From Enemella evansiae (GTDB lineage: Bacteria > Actinomycetota > Actinomycetes > Propionibacteriales > Propionibacteriaceae), in NCBI RefSeq assembly GCF_002250705.1, contig NZ_NMVP01000023.1, positions 62,001 through 126,000 of the forward strand: a stretch of 64,000 nucleotides of DNA, written 5' to 3'. Shown piece after piece: positions 18,150 through 25,990 of the stretch. The notes beneath the pieces are model-generated. The model saw only the letters and a program-made list of their open reading frames with translations. It was not told where the DNA came from and ran no database searches. Numbering within the stretch: the first letter of the stretch is position 1; every line of letters begins with the position of its first letter. The position numbers and the translations under genes are program-made.

Positions 18150-20564
18150 TTACGGCGTGGCCATCTGCTCCAAGGGGGCCGATTGTGACGGCGCCTGGGT
18201 CTCCCGCTGGCCCTGCTGGCCACCGCCGGAACCGCCGCTCCCGGAGCCCCCGGAGCCTCCGGACCCGCCGGATCCACCACCGTTGTTGCCACCCCCGAAG
18301 GTCGGCTGCTGGGTGGTCGGCGGCCGGGTGGTCTCGGGCGGCCGGGTGGTCTCCGGCGGCCGGGTGGTCTCCGGCGGCCGCGTCGTGGTCGGCGGCTGGG
18401 TGGTGGTGGGCGGCTGGGTGGTCTCCGGCGGACGCGTGGTCTCCGGCGGACGGGTCGTCGAGGGGGCCGCGCTGGAGGCCTGCGGGGTGGGCCGGGCGGT
18501 CACCGCGCTCGACTTGGTGGGTGCGGTGTTGCGGGCCTTGTTGCGGTTCACGAAGGCCGGCTTCGGGAAGTCCAGCACCTTCTGGCCCCTGGTCGCGGTC
18601 TTCATGTAGTCCGCCCAGGTCATCGCCGGATAGGAGCCGCCGAAGAAGGTCTGGTCCCCGGGCCGGGCGTAGGGGTCGAGGTCACCGGTGCCCTGGTCCC
18701 CGGCGACGTACATCACCGCGGTGGAGATCTGCTTGGTGTAGCCGACGAACCAGGACGAGATCACGTCGTCCTCGACACCGGCGGTACCGGTCTTGCCGGC
18801 CACCGGGCGGTCCAGGGTGCCGACCGAGCGGCCGGTGCCCTGCTCGACCACGTTGGACAGCGCGTAGGTGACGTCCCGGGCCACACCGGTGTCGAAGGCC
18901 TGCTTGCCGGCGGTGTCGGCCTTGTAGATCGAGTTGCCCTGGGCGTCGAAGACCTCGCGGACGACGTGCGGGGTGATCTGCTTGCCGTCGTTGGCGAAGG
19001 TGGCGTACGCCCCCGCCATCGCCAGCGGGCTGACCTCCGGGATGCCCAGGGTGATCCGGTTGGAGGCCGGATCCCAGCCGGCGCCGCGCGGGGCACCGGC
19101 GTCCTCGGCGGCCTTCAGCACCTTCTCCGGGCCATTGCTCTGGCCGCGGTCGCTGAGCTGGGTGGTCAGATCGACGAAGGCGGTGTTGATCGACTGCGCG
19201 GTGGCCTCGATCAGGTTCACCGGCCCGTACTGCATCGAGAACTCGTTGCGGGAGGGCACCGAGTCGCCCTTCGGGGTGAACGTGTCGCCCTGGAAGGTGC
19301 TGTAGAGGTTGAACCCGTCGCGCAGCCCGGCGGCCAGCGCGAACGCCTTGTAGGTGGAGCCGGTCTGGCGGGGCGTGGTCGCCCAGTTCTTCTGGCTCTT
19401 CAGATAGTCGGGGCCGCCGTAGAGCGCCAGCACCTCACCGGAGGCGTTGTCGACCGAGGCGATGGTGGCGTGCAGGTTGTTCGGGTCCTGCTTCTTGCTG
19501 GCCCGGCTGGCGGCCTGCTGGGTGTATTTCTGCGCGGACGCGACGGCGGCGTCCTGGGCGGCCTTGTCGAAGCTGGTCACGATCTTCAGCCCGCCGCCGG
19601 CGATGTCGGCCTGGCTGAGACCCTTGGCGGCGAGTTCCTGCTCGACCATCTTGAGCAGGAAGCCGTTCGTCCCGGCGTACCGCTGGTTGCTCGGCACGTC
19701 GGGGAACTCCGGCAGCTGCTGGCCGTATTCGGCGGCCTGCGCCTGGGAGATCTTCCCCAGCTCGGCCATCCCCTGGAGGGTGTAGCGGTAGCGGTCCAGC
19801 AGCCGCTGCTGGTCGTCGGGGTCGCTCGGGTCGAAGGCGGAGGGGTTGTTCACGATGCTGGCCAGCACCGCGGCCTGCGGGACGCTCAGCTTCTCGGCGT
19901 CGATGTTGAAGTACGCCCGGCTGGCGGCCTGGATGCCGTAGGCGCCGCGACCGAAGTAGATGGTGTTCAGGTAGCCCTGCAGGATCTGCTCCTTGGGCAC
20001 CTCGCGGCCGAGCTTGACGGCCAGGAAGAGCTCCTTGAACTTGCGGTTCAGGGTGCGCTCAGAGTTCAGGTAGAGGATCTTGATGTACTGCTGGGTGATC
20101 GTCGACCCGCCCTGCATCTCCCCGCCGCGGGCGATCGTGTACGCCGCCCGGATCATCCCGGAGATCGAGATGCCGCCGTCGGTCCAGAAGGTGCGGTTCT
20201 CGGCGGCGACCACGGCGTCCTTGATCGAGGCCGGCATCTTGTCGTAGTCGATCGACTGCCGGTTCTGGATCATGAAATTGCCGAGCTTGGTCTCCCCGTC
20301 GTTGAAGTAGACGTAGGAGGTGTTGGTCTGGAACTCGGCGTTCGGGTCGGGGATGGTGGTGCGCTGGTACGCCCAGGCGACGCCGACGATGCCGGCGATC
20401 GCGCCGACCAGGCCGAGCACGAGGGCGCCGGTGAGCACGCGCAGCGCGATGGTCCTGCCCCTGCTGCGTGGCTTGGCACCGCCGCCCCCGCGCTTCTGGT
20501 TCGACCTCCGTGGGCTGCTACCCGTGGACTTCGAGCTGGCAGAGCGTTTGGCGGGTTCAGCCAT
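18150..20564 (-). CDS. Class A penicillin-binding protein, PBP1A type
   Basis: The 804-residue bifunctional peptidoglycan synthase has one membrane anchor at about 38-66. The GT51 domain carries catalytic E122 (AAENRTFW) and GGSTITQQY. The transpeptidase has S403-T-Y-K406, S458-I-N460 and K591-T-G-T. It polymerises lipid II and cross-links peptides outside the membrane. The last 120 residues are an unusual tail: about a dozen TTRPPE/TTQPPT repeats, then a Gly/Ser-rich stretch. The ATG lies eight bases inside the DUF5318 gene, so the two form one operon. Serine/threonine kinase PBPs of actinobacteria carry similar Pro-rich tails. Confidence 0.93.
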   Translation of the reverse strand: MAEPAKRSASSKSTGSSPRRSNQKRGGGGAKPRSRGRTIALRVLTGALVLGLVGAIAGIVGVAWAYQRTTIPDPNAEFQTNTSYVYFNDGETKLGNFMIQNRQSIDYDKMPASIKDAVVAAENRTFWTDGGISISGMIRAAYTIARGGEMQGGSTITQQYIKILYLNSERTLNRKFKELFLAVKLGREVPKEQILQGYLNTIYFGRGAYGIQAASRAYFNIDAEKLSVPQAAVLASIVNNPSAFDPSDPDDQQRLLDRYRYTLQGMAELGKISQAQAAEYGQQLPEFPDVPSNQRYAGTNGFLLKMVEQELAAKGLSQADIAGGGLKIVTSFDKAAQDAAVASAQKYTQQAASRASKKQDPNNLHATIASVDNASGEVLALYGGPDYLKSQKNWATTPRQTGSTYKAFALAAGLRDGFNLYSTFQGDTFTPKGDSVPSRNEFSMQYGPVNLIEATAQSINTAFVDLTTQLSDRGQSNGPEKVLKAAEDAGAPRGAGWDPASNRITLGIPEVSPLAMAGAYATFANDGKQITPHVVREVFDAQGNSIYKADTAGKQAFDTGVARDVTYALSNVVEQGTGRSVGTLDRPVAGKTGTAGVEDDVISSWFVGYTKQISTAVMYVAGDQGTGDLDPYARPGDQTFFGGSYPAMTWADYMKTATRGQKVLDFPKPAFVNRNKARNTAPTKSSAVTARPTPQASSAAPSTTRPPETTRPPETTQPPTTTQPPTTTRPPETTRPPETTRPPETTRPPTTQQPTFGGGNNGGGSGGSGGSGGSGSGGSGGGQQGQRETQAPSQSAPLEQMATP
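18300..18462 (-). repeat. Tandem coding repeat in the PBP tail
   Basis: An 18-21 bp unit encoding TTRPPE or TTQPPT recurs without interruption. Near-identical units (ggcggccgggtggtctcc on the + strand) are frequent enough for slippage, so copy number is likely to vary among strains. Confidence 0.8.
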
Positions 20565-20976
20565 AGATATCCTCAACGGTTTGCTGGCGGCGCGGTGGAC
20601 GACGCTTGCGGCCGTCCCCGAGCAGATAGGACTGGATCATGTGGTTCCACCCGCACTCGGTGCAGACCTCGACCACGCACACCTTGAACTCCCCGAACTC
20701 GTCCTGCATGGCTTCGAGTTCGTGGGTGTTCTTGATCCGGCCGGAGTACTGACCGAGCTGGTCACCGAACACGTAGTTCAGGTGGACCATCGGCTGGTGC
20801 CGGCAGATCGGGCACGGGTCGTCGGCTTCTTCGCCGTGGTGCAGGGCGGCTCGGATCAACATCGGGTCGGCGTCGCAGGCGTCGTTCGGGGTGAGCGTAC
20901 GCACGCGCGACCGCAGCGCCGAGAGGGTGTTCCGGCGCTGCAGCGAGTAGTCGATGACCTCCCTGCGGGACCACAT
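20557..20976 (-). CDS. DUF5318 family protein
   Basis: The 139-residue cytoplasmic protein begins MWSRREVIDYSLQRR and contains two zinc-like pairs (CPICRHQP, then CTECGWNH) flanking a YVFGDQLGQYSGRI core. That is the DUF5318 pattern, conserved next to PBP genes in actinobacteria. Its function is unknown. It overlaps the PBP start by eight bases and presumably shares its promoter. Confidence 0.8.
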   Translation of the reverse strand: MWSRREVIDYSLQRRNTLSALRSRVRTLTPNDACDADPMLIRAALHHGEEADDPCPICRHQPMVHLNYVFGDQLGQYSGRIKNTHELEAMQDEFGEFKVCVVEVCTECGWNHMIQSYLLGDGRKRRPPRRQQTVEDIYG

Positions 20977-21124
20977 GGGCTCTAGGGTACGTCGCCGATC
21001 CATGGCTGGCCTGCCGCGGAACCGCGTGGGGGGCAGGTTCGGCACCGTTGTCGGACCCCTGCCGTGAAAGACTGGACCACGGTCGCAGACGCAGCCATTG
21101 GCGTACCGAATGAGAGAGGTCGAC

Positions 21125-21841
21125 GTGAGCCAGCAGGGTTACGGACAGGGTCACGACCCGAACGGATACCAGAACGGGCCGGGTCACGGGCAGCAGCCGT
21201 CCGGTTATGGGCAGTCCGGTTATGGGCAGTCGGGCTATGGTCAGCAGTCGGCGTACGGCCAGGAGCAGACCAGCGAACCGAGCGGCTACATCGGCCACGA
21301 TCCCTACGCGCCGCAGCAGCAGGGTTACCAGCAGCAGCCGTACGGGCAGCCCTACCCGGCCCCGGGGGCGTACGGACCGGGCTATGGGATGTACGCCTAC
21401 GACGCGGCGCATCCGCCGCGACCCTCGGTCGGTTTCGGCACCGCGATCAGGCTGATGTTCAAGAACTACGCCAACTTCTATGGCCGGGCATCCCGGTCGG
21501 AGTACTGGTGGGTGCAGTTGGCCCTGCTCGTGGTCTACCTGGTGTTCACGGCTGCCGTCGTTGCGGTGGTGACGATCGGCGGCAACTCCGGATCGGGTAC
21601 CGAGGGACCGGGCGTGGTGCTCATGCTGGTGATGTTCGTCGGCATGCTGGCGGTGTTCGTCCCGCTGCTGGCGCTGCAGGTACGCCGCCTGCACGACGCC
21701 GGTTTCTCCGGTTTCATGACGCTCATCGGGATGGTGCCCTACGTCGGCTGGATCGCCCCGCTGGTGATGTGCTGCATGGAATCCAAGCCCGAGGGCGTCC
21801 GCTATGACAACCCGGACGGCACTCAGCCGGCGGTGGACTGA
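21125..21841 (+). CDS. DUF805 membrane protein with SYGQ-rich N-terminus
   Basis: The 238-residue protein has a low-complexity N-terminus (about 95 residues dominated by G, Y, Q, S and P, with three perfect GYGQS units). A DUF805 module follows: FKNYANFYGRASRSEYWW, two to four helices, VRRLHDAGFSG and ESKPEGVRYDNPDG. DUF805 proteins are small inner-membrane proteins of unknown role. GTG 21125 is chosen for its GAGAGG site; an upstream ATG at 21110 is possible. The next gene encodes a paralogue. Confidence 0.85.
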   Translation: MSQQGYGQGHDPNGYQNGPGHGQQPSGYGQSGYGQSGYGQQSAYGQEQTSEPSGYIGHDPYAPQQQGYQQQPYGQPYPAPGAYGPGYGMYAYDAAHPPRPSVGFGTAIRLMFKNYANFYGRASRSEYWWVQLALLVVYLVFTAAVVAVVTIGGNSGSGTEGPGVVLMLVMFVGMLAVFVPLLALQVRRLHDAGFSGFMTLIGMVPYVGWIAPLVMCCMESKPEGVRYDNPDGTQPAVD

Positions 21842-21976
21842 CCGAGCGATTCACTGGGCGGCGAAGTTGTCACCGGATTGTTGCCCGGCTGATGGGGTCG
21901 AATCGGTGGAAATGGAACCTGGGATACGGCAGGCTCGTCAGCGCAGCGGCATCTGCCACTCAATGAAGGGGAGAGA

Positions 21977-22834
21977 ATGAGCTACGGCAACAACAATTAC
22001 GGCCAGGGCGGCGGCTACGGCCAGGGCCAGGGCGGTGAGGGCCAGTACCCCCAGCAGGGTGGCTACGGGCAGAGCGGCCAGGGCGACTACGGCCAGTCCG
22101 GCGGTTACGGGCAGGGCGCCGACTACGGGCAGCAGTCCGGTGGTTACGGCCAGAGCGATTACGGCCAGCAGTCCGGTGGCTATGGTCAGCCCTCGGCCAA
22201 CGAGTACGGCCAGCAGTCGGCCAACGAGTACGGCCAGCAGCAGGCGGCCTACGGCCAGCAGGAGTACGGGCAGCAGGACTACGGCCAGCAGCAGAGCGGC
22301 TACGAGCAGCAGGGTTACGACCAGGGCGGTTACGGAGCCGGTGGTTACGGCACCGAGACCCAGCCCTACGGTGCGGGTTACGGCGCCGCCGCGGGTGCCG
22401 GTGCGCCGCGTCCGAGCGTCGGCTTCGGCCAGGCGATCAAGCTCTACTTCAAGAACTACGCGCAGTTCTACGGCCGCGCCTCGAAGTCCGAGTACTGGTG
22501 GCCGTTCCTGCTGCAGGTGATCGTGGGCCTGGTCCTCTACCTGCCGGCGACGATCATGACCACCAACGCGGCAAGCAGCGGTGACACGGCGCCGGGCATG
22601 GCGACCGCACTGATCGGGCTGTACGGGCTCTGGGCCCTCGCGACCCTGATCCCGAGCCTCTCCAGCGCCGTGCGCCGACTGCACGACACGGGCAAGTCCG
22701 GCTGGATGTACCTGTTGAGCCTGATCCCGTTCGTCGGCGGCATCATCCTGCTCGTCCTCCTGGCCGGCGAGTCCAAGCCGGAGGGCGTCCAGTACGACAA
22801 CCCGGACGGCTCGCAGCCCGTTTCCCAGGCCTGA
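21977..22834 (+). CDS. DUF805 membrane protein with long SYGQ-rich domain
   Basis: A 285-residue paralogue of the preceding protein. Its first 140 residues are almost entirely G, Y, Q and S in GYGQ, DYGQQ and GGYGQ units, like the prion-like domain of eukaryotic FUS. The DUF805 part starts at [31 protein letters not shown] and includes [23 protein letters not shown] precedes the ATG. A strong hairpin follows the stop. The two copies share the membrane module but differ in tail length, suggesting tandem duplication followed by repeat expansion. Confidence 0.88.
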   Translation: MSYGNNNYGQGGGYGQGQGGEGQYPQQGGYGQSGQGDYGQSGGYGQGADYGQQSGGYGQSDYGQQSGGYGQPSANEYGQQSANEYGQQQAAYGQQEYGQQDYGQQQSGYEQQGYDQGGYGAGGYGTETQPYGAGYGAAAGAGAPRPSVGFGQAIKLYFKNYAQFYGRASKSEYWWPFLLQVIVGLVLYLPATIMTTNAASSGDTAPGMATALIGLYGLWALATLIPSLSSAVRRLHDTGKSGWMYLLSLIPFVGGIILLVLLAGESKPEGVQYDNPDGSQPVSQA

Positions 22835-22854
22835 GCCACCGCTTCGGCAACCGA

Positions 22855-22883
22855 GGGGGCGTCACCATCGCGGTGGCGCCCCC
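22855..22883 (+). terminator. Rho-independent terminator after the DUF805 pair
   Basis: GGGGGCGTCACC (22855-22866) and GGTGGCGCCCCC (22872-22883) form a 12-bp stem with one G-U pair around a 5-base loop, followed by a TTCG...TT stretch. Confidence 0.8.
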
Positions 22884-22931
22884 TTCGCCTTGCCGGTACG
22901 CTTGATCTTCGGCCCGCGCGGTACCAGCCTT

Positions 22932-22974
22932 GGGGCTATGGCGCAATTGGTAGCGCACCTGCTTTGCAAGCAGG
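22932..22974 (+). pseudogene. 5' half of a tRNA-Ala(TGC) gene
   Basis: These 43 bases match the 5' acceptor strand, D-arm and complete anticodon arm (CCTGC-TTTGCAA-GCAGG) of actinobacterial tRNA-Ala(TGC). The variable loop, T-arm and 3' acceptor strand are missing; unrelated sequence follows at once. It appears to be the severed half of the resident tRNA gene, with the island starting in or just after the anticodon arm. Confidence 0.8.
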
Positions 22975-22991
22975 CTGCTACAACTCAATAC

Positions 22992-23064
22992 GGGGCGTTA
23001 GCTCAGCTGGTAGAGCACCGCTTTTGCAAGGCGGGGGTCAGGGGTTCGACTCCCCTACGCTCCA
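22992..23064 (+). tRNA. tRNA-Ala(TGC), complete
   Basis: A full 73-base cloverleaf: acceptor GGGGCGT/ACGCTCC, D-arm GCTCAGCTGGTAGAGC, anticodon loop TTTGCAA (anticodon TGC), T-arm AGGGGTTCGACTCCCCT, discriminator A, no encoded CCA. It differs from the truncated copy 18 bases upstream in acceptor and D-arm, so it is not its simple duplicate. It probably replaces the disrupted resident gene. Confidence 0.93.
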
Positions 23065-23078
23065 CAAAACCGCAGGTC

Positions 23079-23111
23079 AGAGGCCGTTTCCACGAGGTGG
23101 GGACGGCCTCT
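23079..23111 (+). terminator. Hairpin terminator after the tRNA
   Basis: AGAGGCCGT (23079-23087) pairs with ACGGCCTCT (23103-23111), with an inner CCAC/GTGG extension, followed by TTCC. It lies 15 bases after tRNA-Ala. Confidence 0.7.
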
Positions 23112-23346
23112 TCCGTTGCTCGGCGGCTCGGCAGGTGCCTCGACTACTAGTAGCGATATAATGAATCTTGGTAGTAATCCGTGTTGAGTTGCGTGCGTCT
23201 TGTGCGCCCCCCTCGACCTGCGGAAACACGAGGCGGCTCCCACACCGATCTGACCTGGTGCGCCCGGTGCGCCCTAGCAGATTCAGGTCGTCGACCACGA
23301 CTTCCGCCGTCCACGGCGGTCCCTTGAGGTGGGTTAGCGTCGATGC
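23112..23346 (+). promoter_or_regulatory. Intergenic start of the island with a TATAAT box
   Basis: No gene is visible. A locally AT-rich part contains the palindrome CTACTAGTAG and a consensus TATAAT at 23157-23162, unusual for this GC-rich region. No good -35 is seen. It may be the promoter of the first island gene or a remnant of a recombination site. Confidence 0.4.
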
Positions 23347-24069
23347 ATGGTGGAGATCACGGACTACGAGCGGCGCGGGGACCTGGACGCTCCGTTCGAG
23401 CCGACCAAGAAGGCCGAGTGGGCTCAGAGGCAGAGCGAGCAGATTCGTGATGCGGTCAGGTGTGAGGTCCCCTCGCTGACCTGGGAGCAATACGTCGCCG
23501 GGGAGCCGTGTCCTGGCTGCGGGCGGCCGTATCGGGACGAAGAGCACTGGGAGTCCAAGGGGACGATGTACTTCACCGACGAGGAACGTGCCCGGTATGA
23601 CGCCGAGCAAGAGCGCTACAAGCGGGACCACCCCGCCTGCGGCTCTCATCGGCACCCGGTCTCGGGGTCGCTGACCACTCACTGCGGCAAGTGCTGCCCG
23701 CCTCCGCCGATGTCGCCCTCGCAGAGGGATGAGATCGCGCGGCTGCTCGGACGACCGACGCCACCCCAGCAACTGATGAGGTGGCGGCTCCGCCTCTACT
23801 TCGGCCACGTCGTGGAGCGGACCGCGCACTACACGCACAAGACCCTCCACGCGGCGTTCATGAGCGCGAGGGCCTGTCCAGAGTGCGGCCTCGACCCCGC
23901 GACCATCGTCGACGGCGAGGCCATCGGGCTGAAGGCCGAGGGGCCGAGCGCACGTGGACCTGCCGCCGAGGCTGCGAAGTCCAAGCGGTCGGCGAAGCCG
24001 ACGAAGGCCGAGCTGGAGGCAAGAGTTCGGGAACTGGAGGCGGAGGCGCAGCGGCTCCAGGAGGGCTGA
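23347..24069 (+). CDS. Unknown Cys-rich island protein with C-terminal coiled coil
   Basis: I do not recognise this 240-residue protein. It has several metal-binding-like clusters (CPGCGRPY near 59, HPACGSHRH near 98, HCGKCCPPPP near 113, CPECGLDP near 178). It ends in a helical tail, ELEARVRELEAEAQRLQ, typical of a coiled coil. A second island protein at 34832 has the same design and the same EAEAQRL ending, so the two may be distant paralogues. It is the first gene of the island and precedes the defence-like module. Confidence 0.6.
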   Translation: MVEITDYERRGDLDAPFEPTKKAEWAQRQSEQIRDAVRCEVPSLTWEQYVAGEPCPGCGRPYRDEEHWESKGTMYFTDEERARYDAEQERYKRDHPACGSHRHPVSGSLTTHCGKCCPPPPMSPSQRDEIARLLGRPTPPQQLMRWRLRLYFGHVVERTAHYTHKTLHAAFMSARACPECGLDPATIVDGEAIGLKAEGPSARGPAAEAAKSKRSAKPTKAELEARVRELEAEAQRLQEG

Positions 24070-24156
24070 GCGACAGTGCCCATCACCTACATGACCGGTG
24101 TGCCCGGCGTGACAACTGTGGCCGGAACTGTCGGTGCCAGTAGCCATACTCAGGGC

Positions 24157-25059
24157 ATGGTCCGGAAGATGACTCCCGCGCAGTTCAAGGCCGCAGTGAA
24201 CAAGGCGCAGCGCGAGCAGAAGCAGGCGATCGACAAGTACAACCGCGAGGCCCGGCGGAACAATGCCGCGGTTAAGAGGGCCTTCGACGACTACAACCGC
24301 GACGTGCGGGCCTACAACGCCAAGGCGCGCGCCCACAACGCCCGGGTCGAGAACCAGCGCCGACGGCTCGAGCAGGAGATTCGTCGCCTGAACTCCCGCC
24401 CAGCGACGACCTTCGTCACCTATCGCGCGTCAGTCGAGTCTCTCACTCGGACGTACGCCGAGACCGAGGACAGGCTGGCCGGACGGCCGGTCGCACCGGC
24501 GGGACGCGAGCTGATCGACCTCGGAAGCGAGGAGGCGGCCAACAGCGCCTACTTTCTAAACGCGATGGAGGGCGACGGCACGCCCGAGGACGACCCCACC
24601 GAGGACGAGCTGCGGAGCCCGAGCATGCAGACCGAACTCGCGACGTTTGGGCAGGACCTGGTCGACCGATGGACGGGAGCACTGTTCTCCCTTAGCCCGC
24701 GCAACCCTGATGCCGCACGCCACTTCTGCACCAGCGCCCGAGAGGTGCTGATCGCGATGATTGATGGCGCAGCGCCAGACTCCCGGGTCGCGGAGGTCGA
24801 GCCTAGCTGTGACCGTACGGACAAGGGGGTGCCAACCCGGCGAGCCAAGGTCGGCTTCCTCCTGAGGCGCAAGGGCATCGAGGAAGAATCGATCGAGACC
24901 CTGGTCGAGGAGGACATGGACAACGTCCTCGGGCTGTTTCGCGAGTTCAACAACGGGACGCATGGCCACGCCGGCCGGTTCACCATCACCCAGCTCAACG
25001 CGCTGCGCATCCGCGTCGAGTCGGCGATCGGCTTCATACACGCGCTCTGCACCGTCTGA
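24157..25059 (+). CDS. Predicted nuclease-like protein with N-terminal coiled coil
   Basis: The 300-residue product starts with a charged helical region (about residues 5-80, repeated KAxN/RAYN units). It then has a compact C-terminal domain with WTGALFSLSPRNPDAARHFCTSAREVL, CDRTDKGVPTRRAKVGFLLRRKGI, EEDMDNVLGLFREFNNGTHGHAG and a closing helix. From memory this C-terminal domain resembles predicted nucleases associated with prokaryotic Argonaute-like (pPIWI) or restriction genes; that is a low-confidence match. ATG 24157 is preferred over GTG 24076. It sits just before the methyltransferase/helicase genes and may be part of that system. Confidence 0.55.
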   Translation: MVRKMTPAQFKAAVNKAQREQKQAIDKYNREARRNNAAVKRAFDDYNRDVRAYNAKARAHNARVENQRRRLEQEIRRLNSRPATTFVTYRASVESLTRTYAETEDRLAGRPVAPAGRELIDLGSEEAANSAYFLNAMEGDGTPEDDPTEDELRSPSMQTELATFGQDLVDRWTGALFSLSPRNPDAARHFCTSAREVLIAMIDGAAPDSRVAEVEPSCDRTDKGVPTRRAKVGFLLRRKGIEEESIETLVEEDMDNVLGLFREFNNGTHGHAGRFTITQLNALRIRVESAIGFIHALCTV

Positions 25060-25085
25060 GCCTCGGCTGCGTAACGAGCGGGCCC

Positions 25086-25145
25086 TTGACACGAGACGAA
25101 ATGCCACGTTCCTGATACACGAAGCGATGTAAAGTCCTTGATACA
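25086..25145 (+). promoter_or_regulatory. Promoter region with a repeated CCT(T)GATACA box
   Basis: TTGACA occurs at 25086-25091. CCTGATACA (25111-25119) and CCTTGATACA (25136-25145) repeat about 25 bp apart. They precede the methyltransferase N-lobe gene and could be operators for one of the XRE proteins of the module. A matching -10 is not obvious. Confidence 0.45.
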
Positions 25146-25168
25146 GGGTACGGATCGAGAAGGAACAG

Positions 25169-25990
25169 GTGAACATGGCCGAGTCGGCAATCGCACCCTC
25201 GGCAGTTCCGCCGGCGATGGCCCCCATGCGTGCGGCGCGCCGAAGCACGAACTCCTTCGCGGCATCCGACGTCGACGAGGACGCTCTCTCGCCGTACGAC
25301 GATGCCCCGGTTCCGCTGACCTCCTACCGACGGACGATCACCATGAGCTCCCCTGATGCAGACCGCCTCTTCATGAAGTCGCGGCACCGCGTCAAGACGT
25401 ACGGCGAGGTCTTCACACCGCGCGCGATGGTCGATCAGATGCTTGATCTCGTCAGCGACGATCTCGAGGCTGGAGAGGGCTTCGTCGACAAGACGTTCCT
25501 GGAACCCGCGGCGGGCGACGGTAACTTCCTGGTCGCGATCGTGCAGCGCAAGCTTGCCACCATCGAGAGGCAGCTCGACCCATCGGTCTGGCCGCGCGAG
25601 TCCTTGTTCGCGCTTGCCTCGATCTACGCGATCGAGCTGCTCGAGGACAACCACCGAGACGCGCAGGAGGCGCTCGTCAACGAGTTCGTGAAGTTCCACG
25701 AGTCGCACGGCACGCGCTGCAGCCCTCGCACTGACCTCTATCGCGCCGCGACCTTCCTCGTCGCGACGAACATCGTCCGCGGCAACACGCTCACCGGGCG
25801 GACGCCGGGCGGCGAGGAGATCGAGTTCTCGTGGTGGACCCGGCAAGCAAATGATCCATCGATGGTCAAGAGAGAGCCGTTCACCTTTAACGCGCTGCGC
25901 GAGGTCGGAGCCTTTGACTTCAGCGTGTACGCCTCGTACGAGCCGTGCCCGATCCGCCACGTCCACAAGATGGCGAACTCCGATGTCTAG
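25169..25990 (+). CDS. DNA adenine methyltransferase N-lobe (SAM-binding half)
   Basis: The 273-residue protein has the start of an N6-adenine methyltransferase: RVKTYGEVFTPRAMVDQML, motif I FLEPAAGDGNFL near residue 112, and motif II region YAIELLEDN near 152. The catalytic NPPY motif is absent and the frame ends soon after. The matching NPPY half is the gene at 29297, on the far side of the helicase, so the enzyme seems to be split between polypeptides. The GTG start could also be ATG 25175. Its last codons overlap the helicase ATG. Confidence 0.75.
   Translation: MNMAESAIAPSAVPPAMAPMRAARRSTNSFAASDVDEDALSPYDDAPVPLTSYRRTITMSSPDADRLFMKSRHRVKTYGEVFTPRAMVDQMLDLVSDDLEAGEGFVDKTFLEPAAGDGNFLVAIVQRKLATIERQLDPSVWPRESLFALASIYAIELLEDNHRDAQEALVNEFVKFHESHGTRCSPRTDLYRAATFLVATNIVRGNTLTGRTPGGEEIEFSWWTRQANDPSMVKREPFTFNALREVGAFDFSVYASYEPCPIRHVHKMANSDV

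Noticed and set aside
18300..18462. Possible CRISPR-like array of short repeats
   Set aside because: The repeats are contiguous codons for TTRPPE units in the PBP tail, with no spacers.
21200..22340. Tandem DNA repeats as a satellite or origin
   Set aside because: They are in-frame codons for GYGQ units of the DUF805 proteins.
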